A stretch of 63,363 nt of DNA from Pedobacter kyonggii (GTDB lineage: Bacteria > Bacteroidota > Bacteroidia > Sphingobacteriales > Sphingobacteriaceae), in assembly GCF_004310665.1 (NCBI RefSeq), contig NZ_SIXF01000033.1, forward strand, positions 1 through 63,363, written 5' to 3'. The notes under the pieces were generated by a model. It worked only from the letters and a program-made list of their open reading frames with translations. It was not told the DNA's origin and did not search any database. This document shows positions 9,316 through 18,951 of the stretch, piece by piece (the stretch's first letter is position 1; each line of letters starts with the position of its first letter). The position numbers were made by a program, and so were the translations under genes.

Positions 9316-9415
9316 TCGGGATTTGTAATCCCGATCTTTGAATTAAGGATTTTTAATTTTTGAGGTGGATTACAAATTCACAATTCACTCAGGCGAAATT
9401 GCAAATCTCAACTAA
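9316..9415. repeat. Triple mini-hairpin repeat (family E)
   Basis: Three short palindrome-like units occur in the order also found at 60384-60480. The first is TCGGG atttgtaat CCCGA at 9316-9334. The second is a degenerate GGTGGATTACAAATTCAC at 9364-9381. The third is GCGAAATTGCAAATCTCAAC from about 9393. Confidence 0.55.
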
Positions 9416-9622
9416 CGTTGTGTGTGGTTTAGCACCAAGAACTACAGACCTAAGTTAAATAAACCTGATAAAGCGGAAAGCTCGGAACGAGGTACGAGTG
9501 AGGACTTGAAGCGATCAGGACTTTAGCGACCGAAGCGCTTCAAACTTTGATTTTCAAAATGTTATTGACCACCTAAGCCACTTTAGTACATCTAAGTGAT
9601 GGGAGTATCGTATAGAAAAAAA

Positions 9623-9665
9623 ATGGTTGACAGTTAACAAGCCATCGCCATTAACCATCAACCAT
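9623..9665. repeat. Inverted repeat in the 9284-9684 gap
   Basis: ATGGTTGACAGTTAA at 9623-9637 is matched by TTAACCATCAACCAT at 9651-9665 with two mismatches. It lies just beyond the end of the DUF6607 gene and may serve as that operon's terminator. The rest of this roughly 400-base gap holds repeat family E and no gene. Confidence 0.5.
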
Positions 9666-9684
9666 TCATTATAAAACGATTGTT

Positions 9685-10623
9685 TTACTTTACCAAATAA
9701 GGCTGTAAAGCAGTTTTAATTTTTTCTTTGTTCTGGCTTGCTGTCCATTTTTCTTTGATAGATTGATCGCCAAGACTAAAAAGTGTTTCGTAAAGCAATT
9801 TACCATTTGCCATTGTTTGTACTTTGAATGTACTTTGCGAGCCAATAATGTCTGCCCAAACACCACGTACATCTGCCCAATAAGTTTGCTGGCTGGCCCA
9901 CCATTTTTGCGCATATGCAAAAGTTTTAGGATCTATTTTCGTAAATTCCTCATAACCTTTTTCAACAGCTAAAAGTTTATCGCCGCTAGCGGAGCGCACA
10001 ATTTTTTTATTGTCCTGCTCAAACATCCAACCATTTTTAGTGATGGTAATTCTGCTGCCACGGTTTAATACATTGTAATCTTTACGCACAGTAGATTCTC
10101 TTCTTGGTAATGGCGAATCAGTTTCGCTCGACCAAGAATCGTAACCGCCAACGTGGCTCCATGTTCCGTAACCCTGGTAACGTGGACTATCATCAACCTG
10201 ATAAACTTTTTGCGTCCATTTTCCTTTTACATCGGCTGGCGTTAAATTGCCTTTTTTCCAGGCATTACCTTCGGTATAAAGCATAATGTTGGTGTCTTCA
10301 TACGTCCAGTCCTGGCGCCAATGTTTAATAACCGTGGTATCGTTAATGGCCAACATGTGTTGAATTACAATTCTTTTAGGTTCATCAACAATAATCTCTG
10401 CCCATTCGTTACCATGGCTTTCGTAAGGCTTACTGAATTTGTAGTTAGGATCTGGAGCAGTAACTTCACCGTAGTTGAAATTCACTTCATAAAAACCAGC
10501 CAGTGATTTTATTGCTTTTCTATCCTTTTCTAGTTTTTCTTCTGGAGAGTCAACTTTTGTTTGTGCATTAGTATTAAGGGTAATTAAACCGGTTAATACT
10601 AAAATTAGGTTTAAAAATTTCAT
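9685..10623 (-). CDS. DUF6607 family exported protein
   Basis: A 312-residue protein with a signal peptide (NLILVLTGLITLNTNAQ). It resembles DUF6607 proteins: a DRKAIKSLAGFYEVNFNYGE block at the mature N-terminus, then many Trp and Tyr (HWRQDWTYED, WWASQQTYWADVRGVW). The biochemical role is unknown. It is the last gene of the iron/siderophore operon, 23 bases after the PepSY protein, so a role in handling iron or haem at the envelope is inferred from position only. Confidence 0.65.
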   Translation of the reverse strand: MKFLNLILVLTGLITLNTNAQTKVDSPEEKLEKDRKAIKSLAGFYEVNFNYGEVTAPDPNYKFSKPYESHGNEWAEIIVDEPKRIVIQHMLAINDTTVIKHWRQDWTYEDTNIMLYTEGNAWKKGNLTPADVKGKWTQKVYQVDDSPRYQGYGTWSHVGGYDSWSSETDSPLPRRESTVRKDYNVLNRGSRITITKNGWMFEQDNKKIVRSASGDKLLAVEKGYEEFTKIDPKTFAYAQKWWASQQTYWADVRGVWADIIGSQSTFKVQTMANGKLLYETLFSLGDQSIKEKWTASQNKEKIKTALQPYLVK

Positions 10624-10646
10624 TTTTATTATTAATTAGGGTGTAC

Positions 10647-11852
10647 TTAGCTTTCCGCTACTGCGGTATTTTTTTTCTTTTTTCCTTTCCCCCACCAGAT
10701 AATGAATCCAGTTATGGGTAAGCTTGCTGCAATTAAACTGGCAAAAAAGGCCATTATTTTTCCGGTTAATCCTAAAATGGCCCCTACGTGAATATCGTAG
10801 TTCATGCCAATTACCGTTTCGCCGCCGTTTTTTTCTGATTGGTTTGTTCTATGTAATAACTTGCCCGAATACTGATCGAACTGAAGTACGTCGTAATTCC
10901 AAAACGTTTCTTTGCCCCGGTATCCTGTGGCGTAAATGGTTGCCGAACCACCATTGGCAGGCGACATGGCAATACGATCTTCATTTTTAAATATTTTTCT
11001 GGCCTGCTCAAAAGCAATATCGAACGGAATTGCAGGAATGGTTTTAGTCGAGTCTGATTTAACTTCTACCATTTTTGGGGGTGTGGTACTCCCCGAGGCA
11101 ACTACGTAAACCGTGGTTTGGAACCATTGAAATGCCCAAACCAGACCGGTTAAGGCCAGCATTAGGCAGATCAGCATTACATAAAAACCCAGCACATTGT
11201 GCATGTCGTAATTAATGCGTTTAAACTTGGCCTTCCATTTTACTTTAAAGCTCTTATCAAAGTTTGATTTTTTGAGGTTTTTAGGCCACCACATCACCAT
11301 TCCAGAAATGAGGAGAAATACAAAAATGAAGGTAGACCATCCGATAATCTGCTGGCCAATGGGGTGATTGATCAACAAACTCCAATGGATCATTTTAACT
11401 ACACCAAAAAATTCATATTTATAATCGGCAACTAAATTTACTTTTCCGGTATAAGGGTTAATCAGCACAACATCGTAATAATCGATAGAATCAAAATACC
11501 AGAATGCATTGGGGTCGCCAGGTTTATAAACACCAAGCTCCCATGCCCTTTCCGGTGCTTTATAAGCAGAAATAAATGTGATTTTCTTTTTATTTCCCAG
11601 TGCTTTTTCGGCATTGGCCTGTAGTACACTTAATGGGAGGGTTTTAGGATTTGATGGAATTTCTACAAAAATCTCCTTGCGGCGAATGAGTTCGGTAATT
11701 TCTTTTTGAAAAACATAAATACAACCGGTAATGCCCAACATCAATACGATTAAACCAGATGCGATACCCAGCCATAGGTGCAGCCAGTCGCTTATCCGCC
11801 TTAAACGTGATTTCTTATTTTTTGATCTGGTTGATGTTTTTGTTAGTGCCAT
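10647..11852 (-). CDS. PepSY-domain transmembrane protein (iron-regulated, ferric-reductase-like)
   Basis: About 401 residues from the ATG at 11852; a TTG at 11858 is the only alternative and adds two residues. An inner-membrane protein of the PepSY_TM/PiuB type: a basic N-terminus, a first membrane helix (LHLWLGIASGLIVLMLGITG), a periplasmic domain, two helices near the middle, another periplasmic domain, and a final helix near the C-terminus (MAFFASLIAASLPITGFIIW). Family members accompany siderophore receptors and are thought to help reduce or release iron from ferric siderophores. Position 23-71 bases from both neighbours supports an operon with the two TonB receptors. Confidence 0.85.
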   Translation of the reverse strand: MALTKTSTRSKNKKSRLRRISDWLHLWLGIASGLIVLMLGITGCIYVFQKEITELIRRKEIFVEIPSNPKTLPLSVLQANAEKALGNKKKITFISAYKAPERAWELGVYKPGDPNAFWYFDSIDYYDVVLINPYTGKVNLVADYKYEFFGVVKMIHWSLLINHPIGQQIIGWSTFIFVFLLISGMVMWWPKNLKKSNFDKSFKVKWKAKFKRINYDMHNVLGFYVMLICLMLALTGLVWAFQWFQTTVYVVASGSTTPPKMVEVKSDSTKTIPAIPFDIAFEQARKIFKNEDRIAMSPANGGSATIYATGYRGKETFWNYDVLQFDQYSGKLLHRTNQSEKNGGETVIGMNYDIHVGAILGLTGKIMAFFASLIAASLPITGFIIWWGKGKKKKNTAVAES

Positions 11853-11929
11853 TAGCAAAGCTGTATTAATAAAAGAACCAATTGGCCTTTTTAAGACTAA
11901 TTGGCTTTAAATTTTTATAAAATTTTCGA

Positions 11930-12640
11930 CTATTTAACTTCTGTAGTATAAGTTACTAAGTGCCAAACTTTATCGTAATCTTTTCCATTTAATTTTCCTG
12001 GTGTTTTATCCTCTGTAAAGGCTTCTAGAAAATAATTTCCTTTTTGTTCTGGTTTGAAAGTGAATTTACCATCTACATCGGTTTCGGTAGGCTGTGCTTT
12101 TCGCTCAGCATTTACGAGGGTTAATTTTTGTTTTGCAAAAGGAGTTTTGTTGTAGATTACCTGATGAACCGAGGTTTCGCCTACTTTTAAAGCATGTTTA
12201 TCCGGTCTGATGGTTAATGCTGCATTTGCAGGGAAAGCCGTGTTTATTTTTGAATTTCCTACAGCCACATCTGCAAAAGCATAATATTCAATTTTAGCTT
12301 TTTCATAAATGTCAGCAACTTCATGTACTACAGAAAGTTTATAAGTGCCTTCCTGATCTGGAGTGAAGTTTGCTTTAAAGAAACGTACATCAGCTGTGGT
12401 TTGTAAAACCTTAGTTGTTCCGTTTGGAGCAGTTAAAACCAGGCTGAATTCTTTTAAGTTGCTAAACCATTTTGCGGCAGAATCAGGTTCATTGCTTTCG
12501 TATTCTCCGAAGAAAACTTTTACTTCCTGTGCTTGTCCTTTTTTGCCTGTCGAGGCTGTTTCTATCCATAAAGCATGTGCAAATGCACTCGAAATGCTAA
12601 AGGCTAGAAAGAAAAATAATAATGAGATTTTAGTTTTCAT
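11930..12640 (-). CDS. DUF4198 exported protein
   Basis: A 236-residue periplasmic protein with a clear signal peptide (ISLLFFFLAFSISSAFA). The mature end starts HALWIETASTGKKG, as in DUF4198 proteins, where an early histidine is common. Two beta-rich halves follow: NGTTKVLQTTADVRFFKANF, then a second Ig-like part with KFTFKPEQKGNYFLEAF. Relatives occur with metal-uptake receptors (nickel, cobalt, iron), and the neighbours here fit that. The metal cannot be named from sequence. Confidence 0.75.
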   Translation of the reverse strand: MKTKISLLFFFLAFSISSAFAHALWIETASTGKKGQAQEVKVFFGEYESNEPDSAAKWFSNLKEFSLVLTAPNGTTKVLQTTADVRFFKANFTPDQEGTYKLSVVHEVADIYEKAKIEYYAFADVAVGNSKINTAFPANAALTIRPDKHALKVGETSVHQVIYNKTPFAKQKLTLVNAERKAQPTETDVDGKFTFKPEQKGNYFLEAFTEDKTPGKLNGKDYDKVWHLVTYTTEVK

Positions 12641-12705
12641 GTTTTCTGGGTTGGGTTTTAAACCAAGAGAAGCTGATCTGATCCAGTTTCTCCTGATTGA
12701 TTTGA

Positions 12706-15123
12706 TTAAAATTTATATGCTATGCTTACTCTGTAATTTCTCGGTGCTTCGGCCTGCCATGAGTATGCCGGTTGATTGTAGGTTGGAGCATTCCAGTAGT
12801 TGGTGTAATACGCGCCACTGTATAAATACTTGTCTAAAACGTTAAATACATTTGCGGTTATTTTTATTTTTTTATGCGACCAGAATAAACCACCATCCAG
12901 TTTGAAATAATCAGGAAGATTTTCGTTTGCATTTTCACCACTGTAGGTGCCTACTGCCCTGTCGGCTAAATAGGTAAAGCCTCCAGAAATTCCTGCACCT
13001 TTAAGCGGGCCATTTTGTAATGAGTAGGTTAACCATGCATTAGTGGTATGTTTTGAAAAACCTGGTACTACCTGGCCAACAAAAACGCCTGAAACTCCAT
13101 CGGCAACTTTTGTTACTTTACCATCGGTATATGCATAATTTGCAATTAGATTTAAGCCTTTTGCCAATTCACCGCGTAAATCGAACTCTATACCTTGTGC
13201 TCTTTTTTCGCCAATTACAATACTGAAAGTTTCTCCGGCCTTGTTAAGTGGGTCTGCGGTAAGTTCGTTTTGTTTGGTAATTCTATATATTGATAAGGTA
13301 GTGTTCCAACGGCCATCAAACCAATCTTTCTTTATACCAAATTCTTTGTTATTGCCAGTTATTGGCTTTGCCGTAGAACCATCGCGGAAAAACCCGGTTT
13401 GTGGTGTAAAGGCTTCGTCGTAAACAGCATACACAGAAGTGTTTTTATCAACCGATACACTTAAGCCAACCCTTGGCGTAACGTGTTTTGCTTTATCAGG
13501 AGAACCACCCCAGGCCGATTGACTTACATAAGTATAACGACCTGCAAGGGTTAAACGAACAATATTATTGAAAAAACCTAATTCATCCTGAACATAACCG
13601 CTTAGGTATTTTTGATCCATTAAACCTCCTGCTGCAATAGCCCTTTGTTCTAATGGGGTAACGCGGTCAAAGTTTGGATAACCGTTTGATGGGAAGCCAT
13701 AATTAGGGTTGTATAGATTAAAAGGAGAACTGGCGAGATCTAAATCGTGAGACTGACCCCAATCGGCCATATAATTTTTCTTACCACCATCAAAACCAGC
13801 TAAAATGCGGTGTACAATACCGCCCGTTTTAACCGTTCCATTCACAAATAACTGAGCTAATTTCATACTGCTTTCAGCATCCCATATACCAACATTACGA
13901 ATAATGGTGCCATTTGGATATACTGCCGATGGCCATGAGCTTGTGCCATTTTGTAAATATTTATAATAAGCTGCTTGTGCCGTTAATTTCCAATTCTGAC
14001 CTAGTTGTTGGGTTAGGTTCAATGTTAAACTATGGTCGTTGATTCGGGTAGGCTGTACCCCAGGTTGTGTTAAGGTAAACGCTCTTGGTAAGCTAGCATA
14101 CCCAGTGGTATTAAAAATGTAATAAGAACCTACTTCGGTCATTTTTGCATTTTGCAAAGTATACTCTGCTGTTAGCTTAGTGCCAGGTGTTATTTGATAA
14201 CTTAACACGGGTGCAAAGCTGTAGCGATCATTTTGTTCGAATGGTCTAAACGATCCCTTATTTTGTGCAGCTGCGTTTAACCTGAACAAGAATTTACCAT
14301 CAGCCGTTAGTTTGTGGTCAAGATCAATTGTTGTACGGTATAAATCGAAGCTTCCGGCAGTAAACGAAACCTCGCCCTGGTTTAAACCGGTGGGTTTTTT
14401 GGTCACCACGTTATACATCCCGCTTGGATCGCCATTGCCCAGCATAAATCCGGCAGGGCCTTTAACAAACTCAATATGGTCAACAAAGCTCATGTCTTCG
14501 GTTAATGGTCCCCAGTAAGAAGAAACTACATTAAAACCATTCCGCATGGCCTGAATTTGCGATCCGCGCATTAAAATATTGGTGTACATGTCTCCCCAGT
14601 GTTCAAGGCGAACTGCACCACTTACATTTCTAATCAACCCATCGCTCATGCTAATGATCTGCTGGTCTTTAAGGATTCCATTACTTACGATTTGAATGTT
14701 TTGTGGCGCCTCTAGTAATGGCTCGTTTAACCTAAGTGTAGCAGAAGGTAAGCTTACTTTGTATTTTTGATTAATACCTGCTATCGTAATTTCCTCCAGC
14801 GCCTGATCATTTTCTTTCAATACGAAATCAATAATCTTAGTCTCTCCTGCAGTGATTGTAATGTTTTTTTCTGAGGCATCGATACCAACTGCAGAAGCTT
14901 TAATTGTATAAGTACCGGCTTTAACACGGTTTATAGTGTATAAACCATTATCATCTGATGTAGTGCCTTGACCCTTGCCCTTTAAACCAATTGAAATAAA
15001 GGCCGCTGCTTTTCCATTAGAAGTGCTAATCTTTCCCTTTATTGTTCCAAATTGTTGCGCAAATGAAAATAAGCTAAAGAGAGAGAGTAAGAACGTTAAG
15101 CTAATGGGTTTAATTTTATTCAT
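12706..15123 (-). CDS. TonB-dependent siderophore receptor
   Basis: An 805-residue outer-membrane receptor of the FhuA/FpvA type. It has a signal peptide ending near FSFAQ, a carboxypeptidase-regulatory domain (about 25-105), a plug domain with SMSDGLIRNVSGAVRLEHWG and the VEFVKGPAGFMLGNGDPSGM signature near residues 210-235, and a 22-strand type barrel ending VSIAYKF. It imports ferric siderophores using TonB energy. The gene lies 26 bases after another receptor and is probably cotranscribed under iron control. The exact siderophore is unknown. Confidence 0.9.
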   Translation of the reverse strand: MNKIKPISLTFLLSLFSLFSFAQQFGTIKGKISTSNGKAAAFISIGLKGKGQGTTSDDNGLYTINRVKAGTYTIKASAVGIDASEKNITITAGETKIIDFVLKENDQALEEITIAGINQKYKVSLPSATLRLNEPLLEAPQNIQIVSNGILKDQQIISMSDGLIRNVSGAVRLEHWGDMYTNILMRGSQIQAMRNGFNVVSSYWGPLTEDMSFVDHIEFVKGPAGFMLGNGDPSGMYNVVTKKPTGLNQGEVSFTAGSFDLYRTTIDLDHKLTADGKFLFRLNAAAQNKGSFRPFEQNDRYSFAPVLSYQITPGTKLTAEYTLQNAKMTEVGSYYIFNTTGYASLPRAFTLTQPGVQPTRINDHSLTLNLTQQLGQNWKLTAQAAYYKYLQNGTSSWPSAVYPNGTIIRNVGIWDAESSMKLAQLFVNGTVKTGGIVHRILAGFDGGKKNYMADWGQSHDLDLASSPFNLYNPNYGFPSNGYPNFDRVTPLEQRAIAAGGLMDQKYLSGYVQDELGFFNNIVRLTLAGRYTYVSQSAWGGSPDKAKHVTPRVGLSVSVDKNTSVYAVYDEAFTPQTGFFRDGSTAKPITGNNKEFGIKKDWFDGRWNTTLSIYRITKQNELTADPLNKAGETFSIVIGEKRAQGIEFDLRGELAKGLNLIANYAYTDGKVTKVADGVSGVFVGQVVPGFSKHTTNAWLTYSLQNGPLKGAGISGGFTYLADRAVGTYSGENANENLPDYFKLDGGLFWSHKKIKITANVFNVLDKYLYSGAYYTNYWNAPTYNQPAYSWQAEAPRNYRVSIAYKF

Positions 15124-15149
15124 CTTTTAATATTTCTTGTTGTTTTTAA

Positions 15150-17588
15150 TTAGAATTTGTAGGTAACACTTCCTGTGAAAGCTCTCAGATCCTGAGGGTT
15201 CATGGTGCTGTAACCTGTCCAGTATTTTTGATTGGTAAAGTTGTCAACTTTAGCCCCGATTCTGAATCTTGAATGGTCGTAAAATACTGAGGCATTGAAA
15301 ACCTCATAAGCAGGTAATATAAATACGCCCTGGCTTACACTGTTTACAATTTTATTGTCGCTGGCATAATTACCGCCTGCACCCAATCCAAAACCTTTAA
15401 GTGTTCCTGTAGCGAATTTATAACTGATCCATAGATTTGCTGAATAAGGCGCTGCAGAATAAGCATCTCTTCTACCTTCTACATCTGGCGATGCATTTTC
15501 TAAATGGTTATCGTTATAAGCGAAACCTGCAATGATATTTAAACCGTCAATAGGGTTAGCTACAATTTCAGCTTCAATACCTTTGCTGATTTTATTGCCA
15601 TCCTGAATTTGCGCATTAGGATTACTAGCATCTTGATTATAACCTCTGACGATATCTTTAACTTTAATATAATAGTAAGATACAGAACCTGTTAATTTGC
15701 CATTAAGGATGTTCGTTTTAACACCACCTTCAATTTGGTTTGCCTGTTCGGCTTTAAAAGTATCACCTTTATAATCTATACCGTTAACGTTGTTAAAGCC
15801 ATTCTGGTAGTTGGCAAATAAGGATAACTGATCTTTAATCGGCTGAAATACCAAGCCGAATTTTGGAGAAAAAACAGTTTGTTTGTAAGCACCTTTTGGA
15901 GCCGAACCTGCACGGTCCGAATTACCTTTGTTATCGAACCTGTCTACTCTTAAGGCAGCTAAAGCAATGAACCTGTCTGTTAAGTTAATTACATCAGAAA
16001 CATAAGCACTGTAGGTGTTTGATTTATAATTAACCGGATATTTAGGGACATTTGGAAGTGCCGCATAAAAAGCAGCTAGATTATGTTCAGTAAAATCATT
16101 ATAGTTTGCACCTGTTCCGTTTTTATTGGTCAAATCAAAAGTATCGATCGAATAAAACAGTTGATCGGAGTTCTGACGTAAATAATCCAGGCCTAAAACC
16201 ATTCTGTTTTTTACCGAACCTAAGTTAAAAGTGCCATTAAAATTTTGTTGTGCTTCGTAGGTGAAGATTTTACTATTATCAGTTGATTGATCTGCTCTTG
16301 ATATCAAATCGGCACCTGGTGCAGCCGTTGTGTTGCCCAGTGGAGGATAGTTGTTTGGGACTAAGAATAAGTAAGTACCACGGCCGTTAGAAAAACTATA
16401 ATTGCTTGAAAAGCTGGTGTGAGACGACCAATTATCATTAAACTTATAATTGGCCTGCCCAAAGAAGTTTGAGCTGTTGTATTTCTGCTTCATCGCATCA
16501 GCGGTGAAGGATTTGTCGTAAGGTATGCCAGATTGGTCCGCCCTATCAAAACCAAGGTCTTTTACAGGGAAATAGAAGAAAACGAAAGGTTTTAGGGTGC
16601 TTGTGCCGTTGGCAATTTCGGCATCGAAAACAAAGTCTAATTTATCGTTTACCTTATAAGATAAGCTTGGTGCAATGAAGAAACCTTTGTCGTAAACATT
16701 CTCCTGAAAAGAACCTTTATAATTATAAGAAGTATTTAATCGGGCATAAATGTGGTTATCTTTATCAACAGGGAAATTGAAATCGGTACTAACCCTGTTA
16801 AAATCGTAGCTGCCCGTCGAAAAGCTTACCGCACCTCCAATTCCTTCAAAAGGTTTTTTGGTAATACGGTTAATTAAACCACCATATGAGGTTAATGTAC
16901 TGCCGAATAAAGTAGCCGATGGGCCTTTTATAAACTCTACATTTTCTAAGTTAGCAGCATCGTTGCGGCCGGTTACATTACCCGCGATTCCATTTCTCAG
17001 TTTAGCCTGTACAATAAAACCTCTTGATGCGTAATAAGCGCCACCATCGCCTCCACGGGAAGTTGCTTCCCACATTTTTTGAATACCAGTGGCATTACGG
17101 GCCGCATCATCAACCGAAAATACAAGCTGATCGGCCATTGTTTCTTTGGTAATCGTAGTATAAACCTGTGGATTTTCTAAGTTGTTAAGTGGCATTTTCG
17201 AAACAAATTCGCTTTTTTTAGCGATGTACTTATTTACCCCTTGATTAATATTTACTTCATTAAGTTGATTTGAATTTTGGTTGATTACAAAATCAACAGT
17301 TTTGTTTTCGCCAGCGGTAATAACCACTGGTTTTTCTATGTTTTGGATGCCAACAGCCGATACCCTTAAGATATATGATCCTGGTTTTACTCTTTGAATT
17401 TCGTAAATACCCTTTTCATTAGTTACATTCCCTAGCCCTTTTCCTTTTAAACCAACTGAAATATAGGCAGCTGGTTTACCGTCAGAAGTGGTAACCGTAC
17501 CACTTATAGTCGAAAACTGCTGAGCAAAGGAAAGTATACTGGTAAAAGTTAAAAGAAATGTTAAACTGAAAAGTTTGATTTTAAGCAT
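15150..17588 (-). CDS. TonB-dependent siderophore receptor, first gene of the iron operon
   Basis: An 812-residue receptor with a signal peptide, a carboxypeptidase-regulatory domain, a plug with VFSVDDAARNATGIQKMWEA and VEFIKGPSATLFGSTLTSYG, and a barrel ending TGSVTYKF. Its N-terminal domain is similar to that of the next gene (VTTSDGKPAAYISVGLKGKG against ISTSNGKAAAFISIGLKGKG), which suggests an old tandem duplication followed by divergence in the barrels. Two Fur-like palindromes lie upstream. It heads a five-gene minus-strand operon running to DUF6607. Confidence 0.9.
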   Translation of the reverse strand: MLKIKLFSLTFLLTFTSILSFAQQFSTISGTVTTSDGKPAAYISVGLKGKGLGNVTNEKGIYEIQRVKPGSYILRVSAVGIQNIEKPVVITAGENKTVDFVINQNSNQLNEVNINQGVNKYIAKKSEFVSKMPLNNLENPQVYTTITKETMADQLVFSVDDAARNATGIQKMWEATSRGGDGGAYYASRGFIVQAKLRNGIAGNVTGRNDAANLENVEFIKGPSATLFGSTLTSYGGLINRITKKPFEGIGGAVSFSTGSYDFNRVSTDFNFPVDKDNHIYARLNTSYNYKGSFQENVYDKGFFIAPSLSYKVNDKLDFVFDAEIANGTSTLKPFVFFYFPVKDLGFDRADQSGIPYDKSFTADAMKQKYNSSNFFGQANYKFNDNWSSHTSFSSNYSFSNGRGTYLFLVPNNYPPLGNTTAAPGADLISRADQSTDNSKIFTYEAQQNFNGTFNLGSVKNRMVLGLDYLRQNSDQLFYSIDTFDLTNKNGTGANYNDFTEHNLAAFYAALPNVPKYPVNYKSNTYSAYVSDVINLTDRFIALAALRVDRFDNKGNSDRAGSAPKGAYKQTVFSPKFGLVFQPIKDQLSLFANYQNGFNNVNGIDYKGDTFKAEQANQIEGGVKTNILNGKLTGSVSYYYIKVKDIVRGYNQDASNPNAQIQDGNKISKGIEAEIVANPIDGLNIIAGFAYNDNHLENASPDVEGRRDAYSAAPYSANLWISYKFATGTLKGFGLGAGGNYASDNKIVNSVSQGVFILPAYEVFNASVFYDHSRFRIGAKVDNFTNQKYWTGYSTMNPQDLRAFTGSVTYKF

Positions 17589-17599
17589 GATAAAATTTA

Positions 17600-17616
17600 T
17601 TTGGATTAATTCTAAA
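17600..17616. promoter_or_regulatory. Fur-like palindromic operator, proximal
   Basis: TTTGGATT A ATTCTAAA is an 8-1-8 imperfect palindrome (6 of 8 positions) only 12 bases upstream of the receptor start. It shares its right half with the second site at 17657-17675. Iron repression through a Fur-family protein is inferred. Confidence 0.5.
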
Positions 17617-17656
17617 CAGCCACAAAATAACGGTACAAAATCGGATTATCCAAATT

Positions 17657-17675
17657 ATTTTGAATTATTCTAAAT
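17657..17675. promoter_or_regulatory. Fur-like palindromic operator, distal
   Basis: ATTTTGAAT T ATTCTAAAT is a 19-bp 9-1-9 palindrome with one mismatch. This is the geometry of classical Fur boxes, although the sequence differs from the Escherichia coli consensus. It lies about 70 bases upstream of the first receptor gene. Confidence 0.55.
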
Positions 17676-17830
17676 AGAGGGCTGCAGATATACCAGCATA
17701 TCCCTATAGTCGATTTTAACCAAACTAAAACGATATATCTTTATAGTTTTAACAATTATTTGACATTTTTAATTAAATTGAAATGCATAGCGTTATTAGG
17801 GAAGCAAATTATTTTGTTGGATTACAAAAA

Positions 17831-17868
17831 AAGCCCCACATTGCTCGAAACAATAATGTGGGGCTTTT
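17831..17868. terminator. Bidirectional terminator
   Basis: A perfect 12-bp stem (AAGCCCCACATT / AATGTGGGGCTT) is flanked by A and T runs. It lies just beyond the stop of the DUF4397 gene on the minus strand. Confidence 0.8.
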
Positions 17869-17887
17869 ATAAAAGAGTTTTGATTTA

Positions 17888-18589
17888 CTATTTGATCAAT
17901 ATCACCTGTAAACTTAAAGGACGTTCAGTTTCATTTGCAGGTGTTACCAAACCGCCACAAATAATGTCATAATGATAACCTGCTGTAAAACTGGTGCTGG
18001 CGGAAGTAGCTTTAACTGTTCCAGATGAAGTTTCTTTTGCATCCAATGTATAAGTTCCTGCATCTACAGCAATAAAACTACTTGCACTTTTATAGGCTTT
18101 ATTGGTAACCAGCATGGTAGTTGCGCTTGTTTTGGCCAGGTCTAAAGCTGGTGCATCAGGCGATAAATTGATAAAACGGATGTAAGCTTTATCTGTTGAT
18201 GGAATAGAAAGATCATCACCAATGGTATAAACATCTAGCGCAGCCGGTTTATTAATTAAATAAGAAGAGTAATAGTTGCCTGCATTTAAAGTAATGGTTT
18301 TGGTTAACAAACTCTCTGCGCTACTGGCCGTCGTAAATTTTAAACTGTAAACACCTGCGGCATAAGAAAGATAGGCAGCAGAGCCTCCAAATGGTAAGGC
18401 TGCCGAATTAACCATGCTGCCATTGAAGTAAGCATTGTAGGTAGCCAAAGAAGGTGATGCATTGATTACCCTTAAATAAGATATGTTGGGATCGGCAGTT
18501 TCGGTTTTTTTACATGAAGTTAATGCTGTAAAAGCAATTAGAACAAATAAAGGGATCGATTTGAAATGAAATGGCGTAAAATTCTTCAT
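17888..18589 (-). CDS. DUF4397 lipoprotein
   Basis: The start is taken at the ATG at 18589, giving 233 residues and a lipoprotein signal peptide (FVLIAFTALTSCKK) with the lipid-anchored Cys in LTSC. The longer frame to 18661 would bury the signal. Two beta-sandwich DUF4397 repeats are visible: YLRVINASPSLATYNAYFNG and, later, YIRFINLSPDAPALDL. Such proteins sit on the outer membrane or cell surface, and their role is unknown. It is a single gene with its own terminator and a region of direct repeats upstream. Confidence 0.82.
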   Translation of the reverse strand: MKNFTPFHFKSIPLFVLIAFTALTSCKKTETADPNISYLRVINASPSLATYNAYFNGSMVNSAALPFGGSAAYLSYAAGVYSLKFTTASSAESLLTKTITLNAGNYYSSYLINKPAALDVYTIGDDLSIPSTDKAYIRFINLSPDAPALDLAKTSATTMLVTNKAYKSASSFIAVDAGTYTLDAKETSSGTVKATSASTSFTAGYHYDIICGGLVTPANETERPLSLQVILIK

Positions 18590-18690
18590 ACGGTTAAAAT
18601 TTGATTTAATATTTAAGGAGTATCCATAAAACGATAGCCAGATCGCATTCGCTACAGACATACAAATATTGAGTTTAAACCGTATTACGG

Positions 18691-18748
18691 GATGTTAAAT
18701 GATGTTAAGCAGATGTTAAAGTTTGTTGCGTTTTTTTAACAATGTTAA
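18691..18748. promoter_or_regulatory. Phased ATGTTAA direct repeats upstream of the DUF4397 gene
   Basis: GATGTTAA occurs at 18691, 18701 and 18712, and ATGTTAA again at 18742. The first three are spaced 10 and 11 bases, one helical turn apart, as in operators of OmpR/PhoB-type response regulators. They lie about 100-160 bases upstream of the minus-strand DUF4397 start. The surrounding gap (18590-19170) otherwise holds only one candidate short ORF. Confidence 0.4.
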
Positions 18749-18951
18749 AATTGGCAAAAGAATCTATAACTGAAATGCACGATACTCGAATTTTTTATAA
18801 ATTTATAAGTGGCCTCAATACTTGTTTAAGTCAGATTAGTTCAATAAAATTGAAAGCTTAACATAAAAAAATGATGATATTATTGTGTAACTCGATTTTT
18901 ATTTAAACCTTTGCACCTCAATAGAGTTAAAGCCGTTTTAATACGCAAGAA

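Noticed and set aside
18590-18661. Longer start of the DUF4397 protein
   Set aside because: It would bury the lipoprotein signal peptide that begins at the ATG at 18589.
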